Source of the DNA: Bacillota bacterium
GTDB taxonomy: Bacteria > Bacillota > Clostridia > Oscillospirales > Ruminococcaceae
DNA: 64,000 bases
Reading direction: 5' to 3'
Assembly (NCBI GenBank): GCA_023412215.1
Contig: JAEYNX010000025.1
Location: 124,001 to 188,000, forward strand
The notes below the pieces were generated by a model. The model was not told the DNA's origin. It did not search any database and worked only from the letters and a program-made list of their open reading frames with translations. Below, piece after piece: positions 1 through 9,006 of the stretch. How positions within the stretch are numbered: the stretch's first letter is position 1; each line of letters starts with the position of its first letter. The position numbers and the translations under genes were made by a program.

Positions 1-2364
1 TGCTGCGTTTTTTGTTTTTTTAACTTGTGTTAACCCCGAAACGCCTCTGATTAAGCCTATAGGGCTATATTCTAATGCACCGCGTTTAAGTATGTTTATT
101 GGTGTTTTTTTAAACGGAATTATACCTTCAAAGGCCATACCGGAGGCCTTAACAAGAGGATTTTTGCTCCCAGTTAGTTTTTTTGAAAGTGAGTTAAGCG
201 CATCGGCGAATTCGCTAGCGTCTCTATACGTTGCCTTTAAAGCTTCATCAGATGCATAGTGACGAATAGATTCTAACGCTTCGGTTGCAGCCTTAGTATT
301 AGATTTTAAAAATTCTGGCGTGTACCCCCTAGCCTTTGCGGCCTGAGAAAAACTGTCAGTATAAGCCAAACGCATAAAAAACAGATCGGCCTTGTCAAGC
401 CATTTCATGTTTAGCTTTCTGAGTTTTTCCAGCCAACGTGTTTTAAATATAGTTCTCATTTCTTGAATTTTATCCGAAGGATTGTATTTACCGGTGCCAG
501 AAAGAATGTCGCTTACTTCTCCAAAATCAGATTTAGAAAACTGAATTAAGGGCTTATCTTTTGGAGTAAGAATTGCTTTGGTTCTATCCTGTATCGGTAA
601 TGTTTTTATCGGTATTGTTTTTTCAATTCCTGCTCCAATTAGATTTTTAAACTTTCTAGCAGGAACAAACACGGCATTACCTATAAAGTTTCTGATATGG
701 GTTTTGGGATTTCCAAGCATAGCAAAATAACGCCAAGCATTCCATTTGTCTTGCCATGACGCAGGTATTTGGTCTGCAACTTCTTGAAAAATCTTGTCCA
801 TTGCGTTTTCTACGCCTTTTTTATCTTTTGCGGCCAGCAGTTCCTTTACAGCGGGAGAATCGTTGTTCAGAACAATTTTGGTTTGTCCAAGTCTTGTACT
901 AAGTTCTTTGTTAAGCTTATCCACATACTTTTGAACACCTACCAGCTGCCCGGCGGGCGTCATTTTTTTAAGCATACGCATTGCTTGAATGTTTTGGCCT
1001 GATCTTGTGCCCTCTACGGAAAGTTCAGCTACAAGGTTAACGACAGAATCAACGTCGCCTGCATCTGCGGCTCGTTTAAGCAGTGTTTCGCCTAAAGCAA
1101 TATCATTCTTTGTTGCAACCTTTGAACCGTTTACAACGGCTTTCCATTGGCTATACGCGTTATCAAGGCCATTGTCTAAAATAACTTTGCTTGCATGTGC
1201 TTGCGCGTCAACGTCTTTTATGGGAGTGTAAGAGAACGTTCCATTGACAATTTCGTCTTTGATTACTTTTGCGGCATCGTCGCTTACTGCATCAGATTCA
1301 AGCGCAGTACGAACAAACCGAGACGTTTTACCGTACTCAGTTGCTTTAGGCACTTTAATATCACGAGAACGCGGAGGCTCACCCTGAGGTAACGCGCCGT
1401 ACTGTTTAATAAGCTGATCTATGGTAGGCTTATCTGCTGCCTGAGCTGCACCTACTGTGTTTTTAGCGAACAAATTCGGATTGTAGTCTGGTAATCTCGG
1501 CGTAACTTTCACGGGGCGCACAACGCTTGTGTTGGCGTTTTTAAGAGCCTCAGGAACGTTTTCAGGTAATTTTGGTAACTCTACATTTAAAACGGGTTTG
1601 GCGATTGTAGAAGGTTCTAGCGCGTTTGCAGAAGGAATTGCATCCGGAAGTTTAGGAACACGTACGGCGTTTTTTGCTAAATTATTCTGCGTGTTTTTTG
1701 CTAATGCGGCCGCGTAGTTTGCACTACCTGGAACCGTGGCGTTTAATCCTTTTGCAATGTCGTCATACATGCCAAAAGGCAATAGGTTTGTGGGGTCTGA
1801 TAAAGTATTTCCAGCAAAAGATACAGCAGAACCTAGGGCGGGGTTAACGTCCGTTGCATAGTCAGAAAGACTTTTACCAGCGATCTCGCGTCCTAAATCA
1901 TCCCAATCCATGTTTTGAACATACTGCCTTGGTACCACTTTGCCAAAATCAAGCGATTTATTTTCAACCATCTGTTTTATTGGGCTAGCAATTTCAGCAA
2001 AAGTATTATTAAGAATAGATGCAGCGCCTTGTACTCCAGAACCCAAAAAATTAGCTGTGCCGCCCGCAATATCGCCCTGTTTAAACAGTTCGGTATAAGG
2101 AGTTTTTCCAAACGCATCTTCATACCACGGCTTGTTTTGAGGTAAATTAGGCTGTTCAAACACTTGGTTTTGAAGATCGATCATCTTCTGCTTTGAAAGG
2201 TCAGGAATAGACGGAGCAGGCGCTTTAGGTAATCGCGCCTGCTTTTTAGGATTATACATGCTAAAAGCATTACTGTTTTTAGGAATTTGAGAATTAAATT
2301 CGTCTTGGTAGTCCTTCCATGATTTATCCGGTGTTTGATAATCTTTCCACGTATTATTAGCCAT
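1..2364 (-). CDS. Very large prophage protein, probable ejected internal virion protein (partial)
   Basis: An open frame starts at ATG 2364 (MANNTWKDYQTPDKSW) after a GGAGGC ribosome binding site and runs without a stop for 788 codons to the window edge, so the C-terminus is missing. The N-terminus is rich in Asn, Pro and Lys. A glycine-rich segment near residues 95-125 (GGTANFLGSGVQGAASI) could be amphipathic. Further on is a phage-like segment with the core GNPKTHIRNFIGNAVF. It lies after the lysis genes, where podoviruses and many Firmicute phages keep large proteins injected with the DNA. I infer an ejection or polyvalent-type protein from position and size. No catalytic domain was recognised. 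Confidence 0.6.
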   Translation of the reverse strand, partial: MANNTWKDYQTPDKSWKDYQDEFNSQIPKNSNAFSMYNPKKQARLPKAPAPSIPDLSKQKMIDLQNQVFEQPNLPQNKPWYEDAFGKTPYTELFKQGDIAGGTANFLGSGVQGAASILNNTFAEIASPIKQMVENKSLDFGKVVPRQYVQNMDWDDLGREIAGKSLSDYATDVNPALGSAVSFAGNTLSDPTNLLPFGMYDDIAKGLNATVPGSANYAAALAKNTQNNLAKNAVRVPKLPDAIPSANALEPSTIAKPVLNVELPKLPENVPEALKNANTSVVRPVKVTPRLPDYNPNLFAKNTVGAAQAADKPTIDQLIKQYGALPQGEPPRSRDIKVPKATEYGKTSRFVRTALESDAVSDDAAKVIKDEIVNGTFSYTPIKDVDAQAHASKVILDNGLDNAYSQWKAVVNGSKVATKNDIALGETLLKRAADAGDVDSVVNLVAELSVEGTRSGQNIQAMRMLKKMTPAGQLVGVQKYVDKLNKELSTRLGQTKIVLNNDSPAVKELLAAKDKKGVENAMDKIFQEVADQIPASWQDKWNAWRYFAMLGNPKTHIRNFIGNAVFVPARKFKNLIGAGIEKTIPIKTLPIQDRTKAILTPKDKPLIQFSKSDFGEVSDILSGTGKYNPSDKIQEMRTIFKTRWLEKLRKLNMKWLDKADLFFMRLAYTDSFSQAAKARGYTPEFLKSNTKAATEALESIRHYASDEALKATYRDASEFADALNSLSKKLTGSKNPLVKASGMAFEGIIPFKKTPINILKRGALEYSPIGLIRGVSGLTQVKKTKNAA

Positions 2365-2385
2365 AATGCCTCCGCACGATTAAAT

Positions 2386-3465
2386 TTATCTTCCTTTTGG
2401 TAAGGCGTACATCGAACGAACCATAGGCTCGTAAATACCAGCCTCTTGCAGCGCAGTCATGTTTCTTATAAGCCACTGGTATGGGTCTTGGCTGGACTGC
2501 ATATCTGTGTATGCCTGCGTAAACATATCTGTGTTTTCGTTAGTTTTTTTTGCATATTTACTAGTATCCCCACCAACCCAATAAGCCATTGCATCCATAA
2601 CTTCTTGAGTGGTATATCCAGCGTCGTACAGTTCTTTGGCTTGAGAAGCAGTAAGCCTTGGTTTGCTTTCAGATTTTGTTCCAGAACCAGTGGATTGAGT
2701 GCGCATGTTTTGTAATGTTACCTGCTGCGCAAACTGGTTCTGCTGATCTTGAAGTTCCTGCTGGCGCTGTGCCATCATTAAGGCATATTGGTTCTCGATG
2801 TTGGCTACATTTAAATCTCCGGTGGCTCTTATATTGGCTACTTGAGAATCCAAGTCACGCAAAGATTGGTCACGCTGAGAAAGAATATCGTTGCGAGCGT
2901 TTTCGTAATCGGTATTCATGCCCAAAATGGCCGATTCTGTTAACCCTCCACTTAAACCGGTTGCCGCTGAAATTTGAGGCATTTCTACACGACGTTTTTC
3001 TTTAGCCGCGTAGTTCTCAGCGGCTGCTTTGTCGGCCATACTATAAATACCAGGGCGCTGCGCCTCTACGCTTGAAATAGCCTGTCTTTGTGCTGCTTCT
3101 GCGGCTTCTCTAGCGGCCCGCAAAGCTTCTGCATAATAATCCTGTTCTGGATTAGAATACTGCTGAGCCCAATAATCAGTCATAGATTGAAGATCGTTGT
3201 TTCCCGAATAACTGGAACCAGAAGAAGAACTGGATTTCGGAACGCTATATCCCTGCCGTTGCATGGTATCTGTTACAGCAGACGGAACTTTTTGGCCGCT
3301 ACTTATCATACCACCAATTTGGCTATACCAAGCGTCGGTATTTTTTTGGCGCTGTTCTGCTTCTTTGGCCCTAGCGTTTTCTGCAGCTAAATAAGACTGA
3401 TAGGAAACGTAGTTCTGAGTGTTATTCGCACGGTTTCCAAGCCATTCTTGATAAGATTTTGCCAT
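2386..3465 (-). CDS. Coiled-coil prophage structural protein, probable internal virion protein
   Basis: This 359-residue protein has a Ser/Gly-rich stretch around residues 78-90, followed by a long Ala/Glu/Gln/Arg-rich helical region from about 105 to 260 with features of a coiled coil (many Gln, Glu, Arg and Ala at heptad spacing). There is no signal peptide or membrane segment. It lies 21 bp upstream of the giant protein that ends the visible operon and follows the amidase. P22-type phages carry several Gln/Ala-rich ejection proteins, so I infer a virion-internal or scaffold-like role. The family itself was not recognised. Confidence 0.5.
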   Translation of the reverse strand: MAKSYQEWLGNRANNTQNYVSYQSYLAAENARAKEAEQRQKNTDAWYSQIGGMISSGQKVPSAVTDTMQRQGYSVPKSSSSSGSSYSGNNDLQSMTDYWAQQYSNPEQDYYAEALRAAREAAEAAQRQAISSVEAQRPGIYSMADKAAAENYAAKEKRRVEMPQISAATGLSGGLTESAILGMNTDYENARNDILSQRDQSLRDLDSQVANIRATGDLNVANIENQYALMMAQRQQELQDQQNQFAQQVTLQNMRTQSTGSGTKSESKPRLTASQAKELYDAGYTTQEVMDAMAYWVGGDTSKYAKKTNENTDMFTQAYTDMQSSQDPYQWLIRNMTALQEAGIYEPMVRSMYALPKGR

Positions 3466-3475
3466 ACTAACCCTC

Positions 3476-4180
3476 CTATAGCTGGATTTCTATTTTGGTA
3501 TAACCTTGCGCTTTTAAGGTTTCTATTTTAAGCACATATGCTTTTTCGGAAGGATTTAAATTATTAGCAGAACTTAGTGCTTGAATATACCTACTTACAT
3601 TTGCCTTAAAATAATCCCAATGAGGGAGTATGTAAACAGGACAATTTTTTGAAGCACCAGACACAATTTTATCTGCACGGCCCATCCAGTGATTATGTGT
3701 GTACAAGTTTTCTGCAGTAAGGCCATTTCTAAACAAAATCGACGCTGCAAGCCGAGCCGCATTGTCTTCTGCTTTTTGGTCTGCCTCGGCGTTTTTGTTG
3801 GTCATTATAACTTCAATTGCTACTGTGCCAGTATTACCCGTTCCGCTGCCGTCGCTGGCGTGCCATGCCGTTTCGTTCTCTGCAAGGTTTTGCCATGCGC
3901 CCAAATCATCAACATAGTAATGAACAACTACGCCGCTCATGTTGCAGTTTGGCCATGTGGCGCGCGTATACTGCTCCGCGTCGTCATTGACGTTGACAAG
4001 ATCGTCGGTGTTGTGAATGGTCACACCGAGTATTCCTTTAGGCATTTTAACGCCGGGCTTCATAGGCTGACCTTTTTTACACCAACTGGCGCAATCTTTG
4101 TTTGCAGCTGCGCTTTGAGGGATAATTTTTTCGTTTACGGTAACTCCATTGTCAATTCTTACTTTATCAGGATTAAGCAA
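3476..4180 (-). CDS. N-acetylmuramoyl-L-alanine amidase (phage endolysin)
   Basis: This 234-residue Amidase_2/PGRP-fold lysin would cut the bond between N-acetylmuramic acid and the stem peptide at the end of the lytic cycle. The expected zinc site is visible: His in VTIHNT (about residue 54), His in YTHNHW (about 161) and the later ASKNCPVYI segment. A conserved NTGTVAIEV strand lies between. The roughly 30-residue C-terminal tail is short and may bind the wall. The start is TTG at 4180, placed 8 bases after GGAGG. The neighbouring holin ends 3 bp upstream, forming a standard holin-endolysin cassette. Confidence 0.9.
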   Translation of the reverse strand: MLNPDKVRIDNGVTVNEKIIPQSAAANKDCASWCKKGQPMKPGVKMPKGILGVTIHNTDDLVNVNDDAEQYTRATWPNCNMSGVVVHYYVDDLGAWQNLAENETAWHASDGSGTGNTGTVAIEVIMTNKNAEADQKAEDNAARLAASILFRNGLTAENLYTHNHWMGRADKIVSGASKNCPVYILPHWDYFKANVSRYIQALSSANNLNPSEKAYVLKIETLKAQGYTKIEIQL

Positions 4181-4183
4181 TTT

Positions 4184-4477
4184 TTAGTCCTCCTTGTGTG
4201 GCTGCTTAAAAATAAGCTGGTCAATATAAACGCTTGCTCCTGCGCACAATAAGCCTTGCGTCAGCCCTACAAAAACAGCCATTAAAGCGTCTTTAAAGTT
4301 GAGTATGTCGGTTGTCGCTAAAACCCAAATAGCGGCCAGAATTACGCCACACGCGCCAAGCAAAAGCGGAATAAACTTATCGCTGATAGACTTAGTGTTT
4401 TTAATGCCTATTCCTATAATCCAAAGCACCGGAATGAGTAAAAACAACTCGGGTTTAATGAAATTCGTAATGTCCAT
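4184..4477 (-). CDS. Phage holin, Hol44/A118-like
   Basis: This 97-residue membrane protein has three hydrophobic helices (about residues 10-25, 37-56 and 66-88) separated by short charged loops, and a hydrophilic tail ending in KQPHKED. The pattern (ELFLLIPVLWIIGIGIK, IPLLLGACGVILA, ALMAVFVGLTQGLLCAGASVY) resembles the Hol44/A118 holin family of Firmicute phages. It would open the membrane so that the amidase encoded just downstream reaches the wall. The assignment rests on hydropathy, similarity and its neighbour. Confidence 0.8.
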   Translation of the reverse strand: MDITNFIKPELFLLIPVLWIIGIGIKNTKSISDKFIPLLLGACGVILAAIWVLATTDILNFKDALMAVFVGLTQGLLCAGASVYIDQLIFKQPHKED

Positions 4478-4486
4478 AATATCCTC

Positions 4487-4711
4487 CTATTTTATAATAC
4501 ATTCTTCTATTCGATCCAGCCTTTTTACATCTTCGTCTCGGTATATTTCAAGAGCTCCGACGCGCTCAATGACTTTGTTGTGTTTATCCACTTTTTTTTC
4601 AAGTTCTTGAATTCGGTAGGTAGTTAGCCGGTTAGACGCCATTATACCCCCAAATGTTCCAGCTAAAGAACATATACCTGAAACAATGCAAAGTATTACT
4701 TCTGTTTGCAT
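4487..4711 (-). CDS. Small membrane-anchored coiled-coil prophage protein
   Basis: This 74-residue protein has one N-terminal membrane helix (residues 4-25) followed by a charged helix with heptad character (ELEKKVDKHNKVIERVGALE). It lies in the lysis block, overlaps the upstream gene by 16 bp and has a good AAGGGCGGG site. Such proteins near holins may help lysis, like XhlA-type proteins but with the reverse order of helix and anchor. I do not recognise the family. Confidence 0.6.
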   Translation of the reverse strand: MQTEVILCIVSGICSLAGTFGGIMASNRLTTYRIQELEKKVDKHNKVIERVGALEIYRDEDVKRLDRIEECIIK

Positions 4712-5133
4712 CCAATCCCGCCCTTTTCTTTTAATTCCTTTGCTACCATGCTGGAAAGGATGCTTTTTTTGATGATCACATAAGATATAATGCAGCTACC
4801 GATTATGCTTAAAATTGAGGTGCCCATAAGCGCCCAAAAGAAAACGTCCCATCGGTACACGTCTCGCGTGTCAAACCTAGAAAAAATAGCGTTTAATTTT
4901 GCGGGGCCAATTCCTTTTATTGAATCTACAGACGCAATACTTGAAAAAGGAACGTTTTCAGATAAAGCTTTTGCAGTTTGATCACCTATTGTGCTTGTTC
5001 TGTCGCAAACATACTGTATTTCTTGAGGGGTAAGCGTGTTAATATTGATTTTTGTCTGTTCATAAAGAGACGCAAATCCAATAATAGAAACTATAAAACA
5101 CACAACGCCTAAGACAAACGGAAAGCGTTTCAT
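4696..5133 (-). CDS. Two-pass membrane protein with helix-hairpin-helix motif (prophage)
   Basis: This 145-residue protein has membrane segments at about residues 5-24 and 100-123. The roughly 75-residue loop between them begins KININTLTPQEIQYV and carries a helix-hairpin-helix core, SIKGIGPAKLNAIF. This ININ...GIGPAKA-like layout is that of ComEA-type DNA-binding HhH domains. By the positive-inside rule the loop could face outside, since both ends are lysine-rich. Function is unknown. It sits upstream of the lysis genes, where such a domain is unexpected. DNA binding during ejection or exclusion is conjecture. Confidence 0.65.
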   Translation of the reverse strand: MKRFPFVLGVVCFIVSIIGFASLYEQTKININTLTPQEIQYVCDRTSTIGDQTAKALSENVPFSSIASVDSIKGIGPAKLNAIFSRFDTRDVYRWDVFFWALMGTSILSIIGSCIISYVIIKKSILSSMVAKELKEKGGIGCKQK

Positions 5134-5134
5134 G

Positions 5135-5467
5135 TCATACCTCCAATGCTGTTTTTTCTTCTGCCGTAATTAAACCTTTTCCGTATGAAATATCCACAAT
5201 TGCTTCATAACTGATTTCTGTTAAACACTGTTGTGAAGGAAAGACATAATTTTTGCAGTATAAAATTAGATTTGCTACAGAATATGAAGTTTGACCATCT
5301 GAAAAAACATTTGTGGATACAGACCAACCAACATATTGAACAACGTCGTCTCGAGATGTAGTGTCTAAAACGCCAAGAATCCAAAACGCTACCGCCATCA
5401 TAACAATAGAAATCGGAGAAAAGCTTTGATTATCAAACCAATCCATAAGGCTTTGCTGAATGTTCAT
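5135..5467 (-). CDS. Hypothetical prophage protein, one membrane helix
   Basis: This 110-residue protein of unknown function has one likely membrane helix near residues 17-34 (ISIVMMAVAFWILGVL), then a mostly soluble region ending in KGLITAEEKTALEV. That ending resembles the short C-terminal segment of many Firmicute phage proteins encoded behind the tail fibre, as in the XkdX/DUF2977 neighbourhood, but I cannot assign it. Its start overlaps the stop of the upstream gene in an ATGA arrangement, so translation is probably coupled. It lies between the tail genes and the lysis genes. Confidence 0.6.
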   Translation of the reverse strand: MNIQQSLMDWFDNQSFSPISIVMMAVAFWILGVLDTTSRDDVVQYVGWSVSTNVFSDGQTSYSVANLILYCKNYVFPSQQCLTEISYEAIVDISYGKGLITAEEKTALEV

Positions 5468-5982
5468 TGCGCCGCCTCCGTTCTATAGTAATGATTGATT
5501 GACTGCTCAATCATAAATGCGGCAGTTAATGTATCTAATTTTTGCTGAATAGTCGGCGGTGGATAATCAGACGGAATTTTAGGGACAAGTTCAAATGTCT
5601 GTATAATTTTTGTCTGATCTTCATTAAAAGCATAATGATCAATAAGTTTATGGGTTGAATCTGGTTCTTGATATGTTGAGGCATCTACAGAAACGGGATA
5701 ATACCCATAACTGATATACTGAAAATAGTTTGGAGTAAATACGCTTATTCCATCAATGACCAGAAAATTAGGGGCAGCAACAAAAGCGCCGTTTTCAAAT
5801 TTTCCGTATTTGTAATAAACTAATGCCGAGTTTCCCCACACAGAAATAATAGAATTATATATTTCATTTGTTACTTCGTTTAATAATTCGTTTCTTCCAT
5901 TTTCTGAATTGGTATATGTCTTTGGCTCGTTGTTGTCGTTATATACCAAAGCATAAAATTGGCTTACTGTTTGTAAATACAT
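5464..5982 (-). CDS. Hypothetical prophage protein downstream of tail fibre
   Basis: This 172-residue soluble protein is rich in Tyr, Asn and Thr, with no membrane segment. I chose ATG 5982 (MYLQTVSQFYALVYNDNNEP) because a GGGGGAT site lies 8 bases upstream and the start shares a base with the stop of the tail-fibre gene (TAATG). The frame could open 30 bases earlier, but without a ribosome binding site there. The Tyr/Asn-rich composition and its place directly after a fibre gene fit a fibre accessory or chaperone protein. That role is inferred only from position. Confidence 0.6.
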   Translation of the reverse strand: MYLQTVSQFYALVYNDNNEPKTYTNSENGRNELLNEVTNEIYNSIISVWGNSALVYYKYGKFENGAFVAAPNFLVIDGISVFTPNYFQYISYGYYPVSVDASTYQEPDSTHKLIDHYAFNEDQTKIIQTFELVPKIPSDYPPPTIQQKLDTLTAAFMIEQSINHYYRTEAAQ

Positions 5983-6758
5983 TAATATCCATCCCCCACG
6001 ATATAAGCACAACTTAATGTGCCAATGTAAAATCCATCGCTTATATTTGCAGCGGTTAAATCTGTAGACGTTGAGCCGTTCGACGTTGTTAACTGAATAT
6101 CTGACAGTGAAGTATATCCATTTAACGTATATCCAGAAGACAGCGTAGCGTTATAAATAAATCCAAAGGTAACAGCACTAGCGTATTTTGAAGGAAAAGG
6201 CAGACTTATTTTTAGAGAACCAGACATTCCCCCTTTGTTAGTTAGTTGCATAGCAATGTTTGCCAAACAATACTGCCCACTTCTTATATAGCTACCGCTA
6301 CGAGAAGCATATGTTGGAGTTCCCGCAGTTACAGATCCGGATATATTTGGTGTATATACGCTTTGAAGAAGTTTTGCGTCTATAGCAGATTTTAACCCAG
6401 CAGGAGTTACAAATTTTGTTGTAGACGTGCCTGTAATAGTTTCTGCAGATGTAGCTTTTGGGATTTTAGTGTTTAAAAGTATCCCGTTACCGTCTGCAAA
6501 TTCCGCTTTGTACATATCACCGCCACCGGCCTCCATTGCTTTTTCGTCGATAGCGTGATTTGTTTCTTCTTGTGTATATGCTTGATTGAAGTTGTCGTTC
6601 ATTACAGAGATAGCGTACCGAGAAACTTCTTCAATTTTAGCTTGCTGTTCAGCTGGAGTTAAACCGGGAACATCGTCTTGACCAATTACGCCTTTTCCGC
6701 TTAAATCGGCGTCATTTATAATTTTAAAAGCCAAATTATCACCCCTCGTAATCTCCAT
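5982..6758 (-). CDS. Probable tail fibre / receptor-binding protein
   Basis: This 258-residue protein has a charged N-terminal part of about 90 residues (MEITRGDNLAFKIINDADLSG). A middle segment has the fibre-like repeat motif TGTSTTKFVTPAGLKSAID, typical of trimeric phage fibres and collar proteins. The C-terminal half is rich in Ser, Thr, Gly and Tyr and likely beta-structured. The start overlaps the upstream tail gene by 20 bp. Role: probable host recognition. Confidence is moderate because fibre sequences diverge quickly. Confidence 0.7.
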   Translation of the reverse strand: MEITRGDNLAFKIINDADLSGKGVIGQDDVPGLTPAEQQAKIEEVSRYAISVMNDNFNQAYTQEETNHAIDEKAMEAGGGDMYKAEFADGNGILLNTKIPKATSAETITGTSTTKFVTPAGLKSAIDAKLLQSVYTPNISGSVTAGTPTYASRSGSYIRSGQYCLANIAMQLTNKGGMSGSLKISLPFPSKYASAVTFGFIYNATLSSGYTLNGYTSLSDIQLTTSNGSTSTDLTAANISDGFYIGTLSCAYIVGDGY

Positions 6759-8598
6759 CTACGGTGTATTCTAGCGCCATGTGATACAAGCCAAAAGGTT
6801 CATTAAGTTCATTGTTTAATAGCCTATATCTTGCTTTATCCACTCTTTTAACTTTAATTTTTGAATTTAAAGTTCTTGGAGTTGAATCTCCGCTCCATGT
6901 AAACTTAGCCCAATTAAACCTTGACCATGAAAAGTATCTTGCCCGTCCTTGAGAATCGTAAATTTCGTACCATACACCTTTTTTTTGAACGTAAATTTTA
7001 ACGCCGGTTGACACCGCAGAAGCTAATCTGGAAGATATGTGTTTAAATGTTTTGTTTTTATAAAATGCCTTTCCGTCAATGTCTGGCAATTCCCAATAAG
7101 CTTCTATAGGTTCTTCATTATCATTAAAGCTTTCCTGATCTGTAGAATCCGAATAAAACGAAAACACTTGACCGCCGCTGTTTCCAAAATGAAGTTCTCC
7201 ATTTTCTTCCCAAAACAAACGAACGTTTATTGTTTTCCAAAGGTAGCATTCGTACTGAAACGCGCTTTGCGGGGCGTTTCTTTCGTAGGTTTTTTGAAGC
7301 CCATCAAGAATATAAATGTTTCCGTTAATAGCAAGAAAGTAAAAATTATTGTAAGAAAATCCAACAGCGCTTTGTATATTCGCTTCTTCTTGCAAAGCTT
7401 TGTCAATATAAAAACTTCGGCCTTGCGCGTATCTTTCACCTGTTATATCTGCCGGAGTAATCGCATAAACGCCAAGTTTGGTTAAAAACAAAGGTTCGTT
7501 TTGAAGATACGCAAATGCGTACTTTGAAATAGCACCTTCACCTTGCAGGGTAGCAACAATAGGAAATGCGGCTTGATTTTCAAGCAAAGTACCAGAACGC
7601 ATAATAGCGTTTCTTCCGTCGTCACCAGCTTGTTTATGAGCGGTTAATCGGTCTGCAGCAATGGAATAACCCATGATCGGGGAATTATCAGAACCAAGTA
7701 TTGAATACCATGTGTCGCCAAAATATGTAGGGTCGTTCATTTGGCTGTACCAATCATAGTTCGGAAAATCAGGGTTTCCAGACGCAAAAATTCTGTCCGC
7801 TGCGCCGTTTACTCCGTAAAGAATAGAAATGTCACATTTGTTTATTTTGTCTTTATATCCTGTGCGATCTTTTGACGCAGTAATTCTTACATTTCCTTCT
7901 CCAGTGATTGGTGTAACACCTGGAGCGGTAATAAACGTTACTTTTCCTATTGTTCTGTCTACTGTAAAATGTGTGGTTTCAGATAAATTAGTCCATGAAC
8001 CATCCGAGTTTAGCTTTTGGGCCGTAACTAGTGTTGCGTCAAGTCCACCAGTAGTAAGCTGATAATCCTTTCCTGTAGATGTTCCCAAAAATTCTTCTGT
8101 CCATTTAGATTGCAAAAGGTTTATAGGCTCAAGAGTTGTTCCGCCGCCTGTAGGAGTTCTGTTAATTATAATTTTAGGAATATAAGCAACGTCTGAAACT
8201 TTTTTGAGTTGGTTTGACCCGTCAAATTCTCCGTATACTAAAAACTCTTTGCCGTCCATAATAAACAGCTTTTTGGAAAGCTGCCATGACTTTGAACGGT
8301 TATTGTTCATGCTAGTGTAAATAGCGGTATCGCCTATATACAATTTGGTTCCGGCATGAACAATTTTTGTTGTTCCAAAAAAGTGTACGCCGTTAATGGC
8401 ACCGTCGTAAGTTTTTACATGATAATATCCTATGCGCTTACGCACTTTGCCTACTTCATCACGAATCATATTTGGAGCGTCAGGGCTGCGATACACTTCA
8501 ACGTTAGAAGGAGAATTATAAAGGTCAATTCCCTTAAACTCAGAAATATCAAGAACGCTTACGGGAGCTGGCTTATATGTAGTTGTAATAGGTTTCAC
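6739..8598 (-). CDS. Tail hub/stabilisation-type protein (P22 gp10-like position)
   Basis: This 619-residue protein begins by describing the virion join: the N-terminal part contains FKGIDLYNSPSNVEVYRSPDAPNM followed by KVRKRIGYYHV. That pattern is common in phage proteins of the stabilisation/tail-hub class (residues 15-60). Many short beta strands follow, as in a propeller (GTKIVHAGTKLYIGD, GNIYILDG). It lies between the adaptor-sized gene and the fibre, where P22 has gp10. No enzymatic motif was seen. I infer that it forms the ring closing the portal and carrying the fibre. Confidence 0.65.
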   Translation of the reverse strand: MKPITTTYKPAPVSVLDISEFKGIDLYNSPSNVEVYRSPDAPNMIRDEVGKVRKRIGYYHVKTYDGAINGVHFFGTTKIVHAGTKLYIGDTAIYTSMNNNRSKSWQLSKKLFIMDGKEFLVYGEFDGSNQLKKVSDVAYIPKIIINRTPTGGGTTLEPINLLQSKWTEEFLGTSTGKDYQLTTGGLDATLVTAQKLNSDGSWTNLSETTHFTVDRTIGKVTFITAPGVTPITGEGNVRITASKDRTGYKDKINKCDISILYGVNGAADRIFASGNPDFPNYDWYSQMNDPTYFGDTWYSILGSDNSPIMGYSIAADRLTAHKQAGDDGRNAIMRSGTLLENQAAFPIVATLQGEGAISKYAFAYLQNEPLFLTKLGVYAITPADITGERYAQGRSFYIDKALQEEANIQSAVGFSYNNFYFLAINGNIYILDGLQKTYERNAPQSAFQYECYLWKTINVRLFWEENGELHFGNSGGQVFSFYSDSTDQESFNDNEEPIEAYWELPDIDGKAFYKNKTFKHISSRLASAVSTGVKIYVQKKGVWYEIYDSQGRARYFSWSRFNWAKFTWSGDSTPRTLNSKIKVKRVDKARYRLLNNELNEPFGLYHMALEYTVDGDYEG

Positions 8599-8960
8599 AG
8601 CGTCACCACCATTATTTCAACCTTTTCTGAATCATTAAGATAATTCGCGTAAATCTCTTGAAAATGGTTGCTCTTATCGATTTCGTCGTCTGATTCAAGC
8701 AGCTTTGACACTAACCCATATGGTATAACAATAAGCGTAAGATCGTCGTCATAGGTAAGTGTATCTGTCATAGCGGTAATCTGTTGAGGAGCAGCAAACT
8801 TTTCAAGGTCTTTTGATGCGCGAATAGAATTGTTAATTTTGAAGCATTCAAAAAGAACAAAATTGATTAAAGATATTACTTGAGCATCAGGAAAACCGGC
8901 AGTATCTGTTGTTTCAGAAATTAAAGACAATGATTTTTCATAAAGCTGTCTTCCAGTCAT
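8595..8960 (-). CDS. Probable head-tail adaptor (P22 gp4 position)
   Basis: This 121-residue mostly helical protein begins MTGRQLYEKSLSLISETTDTAGFP, with a pattern typical of short phage connector proteins (helix, turn, long helix). Its C-terminus overlaps the tail-hub start by 4 bp. It sits between the capsid genes and the hub gene, the position of head-completion proteins that bind the portal. I see no catalytic motif. The name is by position, size and helical character. Confidence 0.55.
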   Translation of the reverse strand: MTGRQLYEKSLSLISETTDTAGFPDAQVISLINFVLFECFKINNSIRASKDLEKFAAPQQITAMTDTLTYDDDLTLIVIPYGLVSKLLESDDEIDKSNHFQEIYANYLNDSEKVEIMVVTL

Positions 8961-8977
8961 AGTTTCACCTCATTATA

Positions 8978-9001
8978 GAAAAGGGGGAGTTGCCCTCCCC
9001 C
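8978..9001 (-). terminator. Intrinsic terminator after the capsid genes
   Basis: On the minus strand a GC-rich hairpin (GGGGGAG, short loop, CTCCCCC, positions 8983-9001) is followed by CTTTTCTA. It lies directly after the stop of the decoration-type gene at 9007. It could partly end transcripts so that scaffold and capsid mRNA exceed that for the tail. The U tract is short, so read-through is likely. Confidence 0.65.
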
Positions 9002-9006
9002 ATGTT

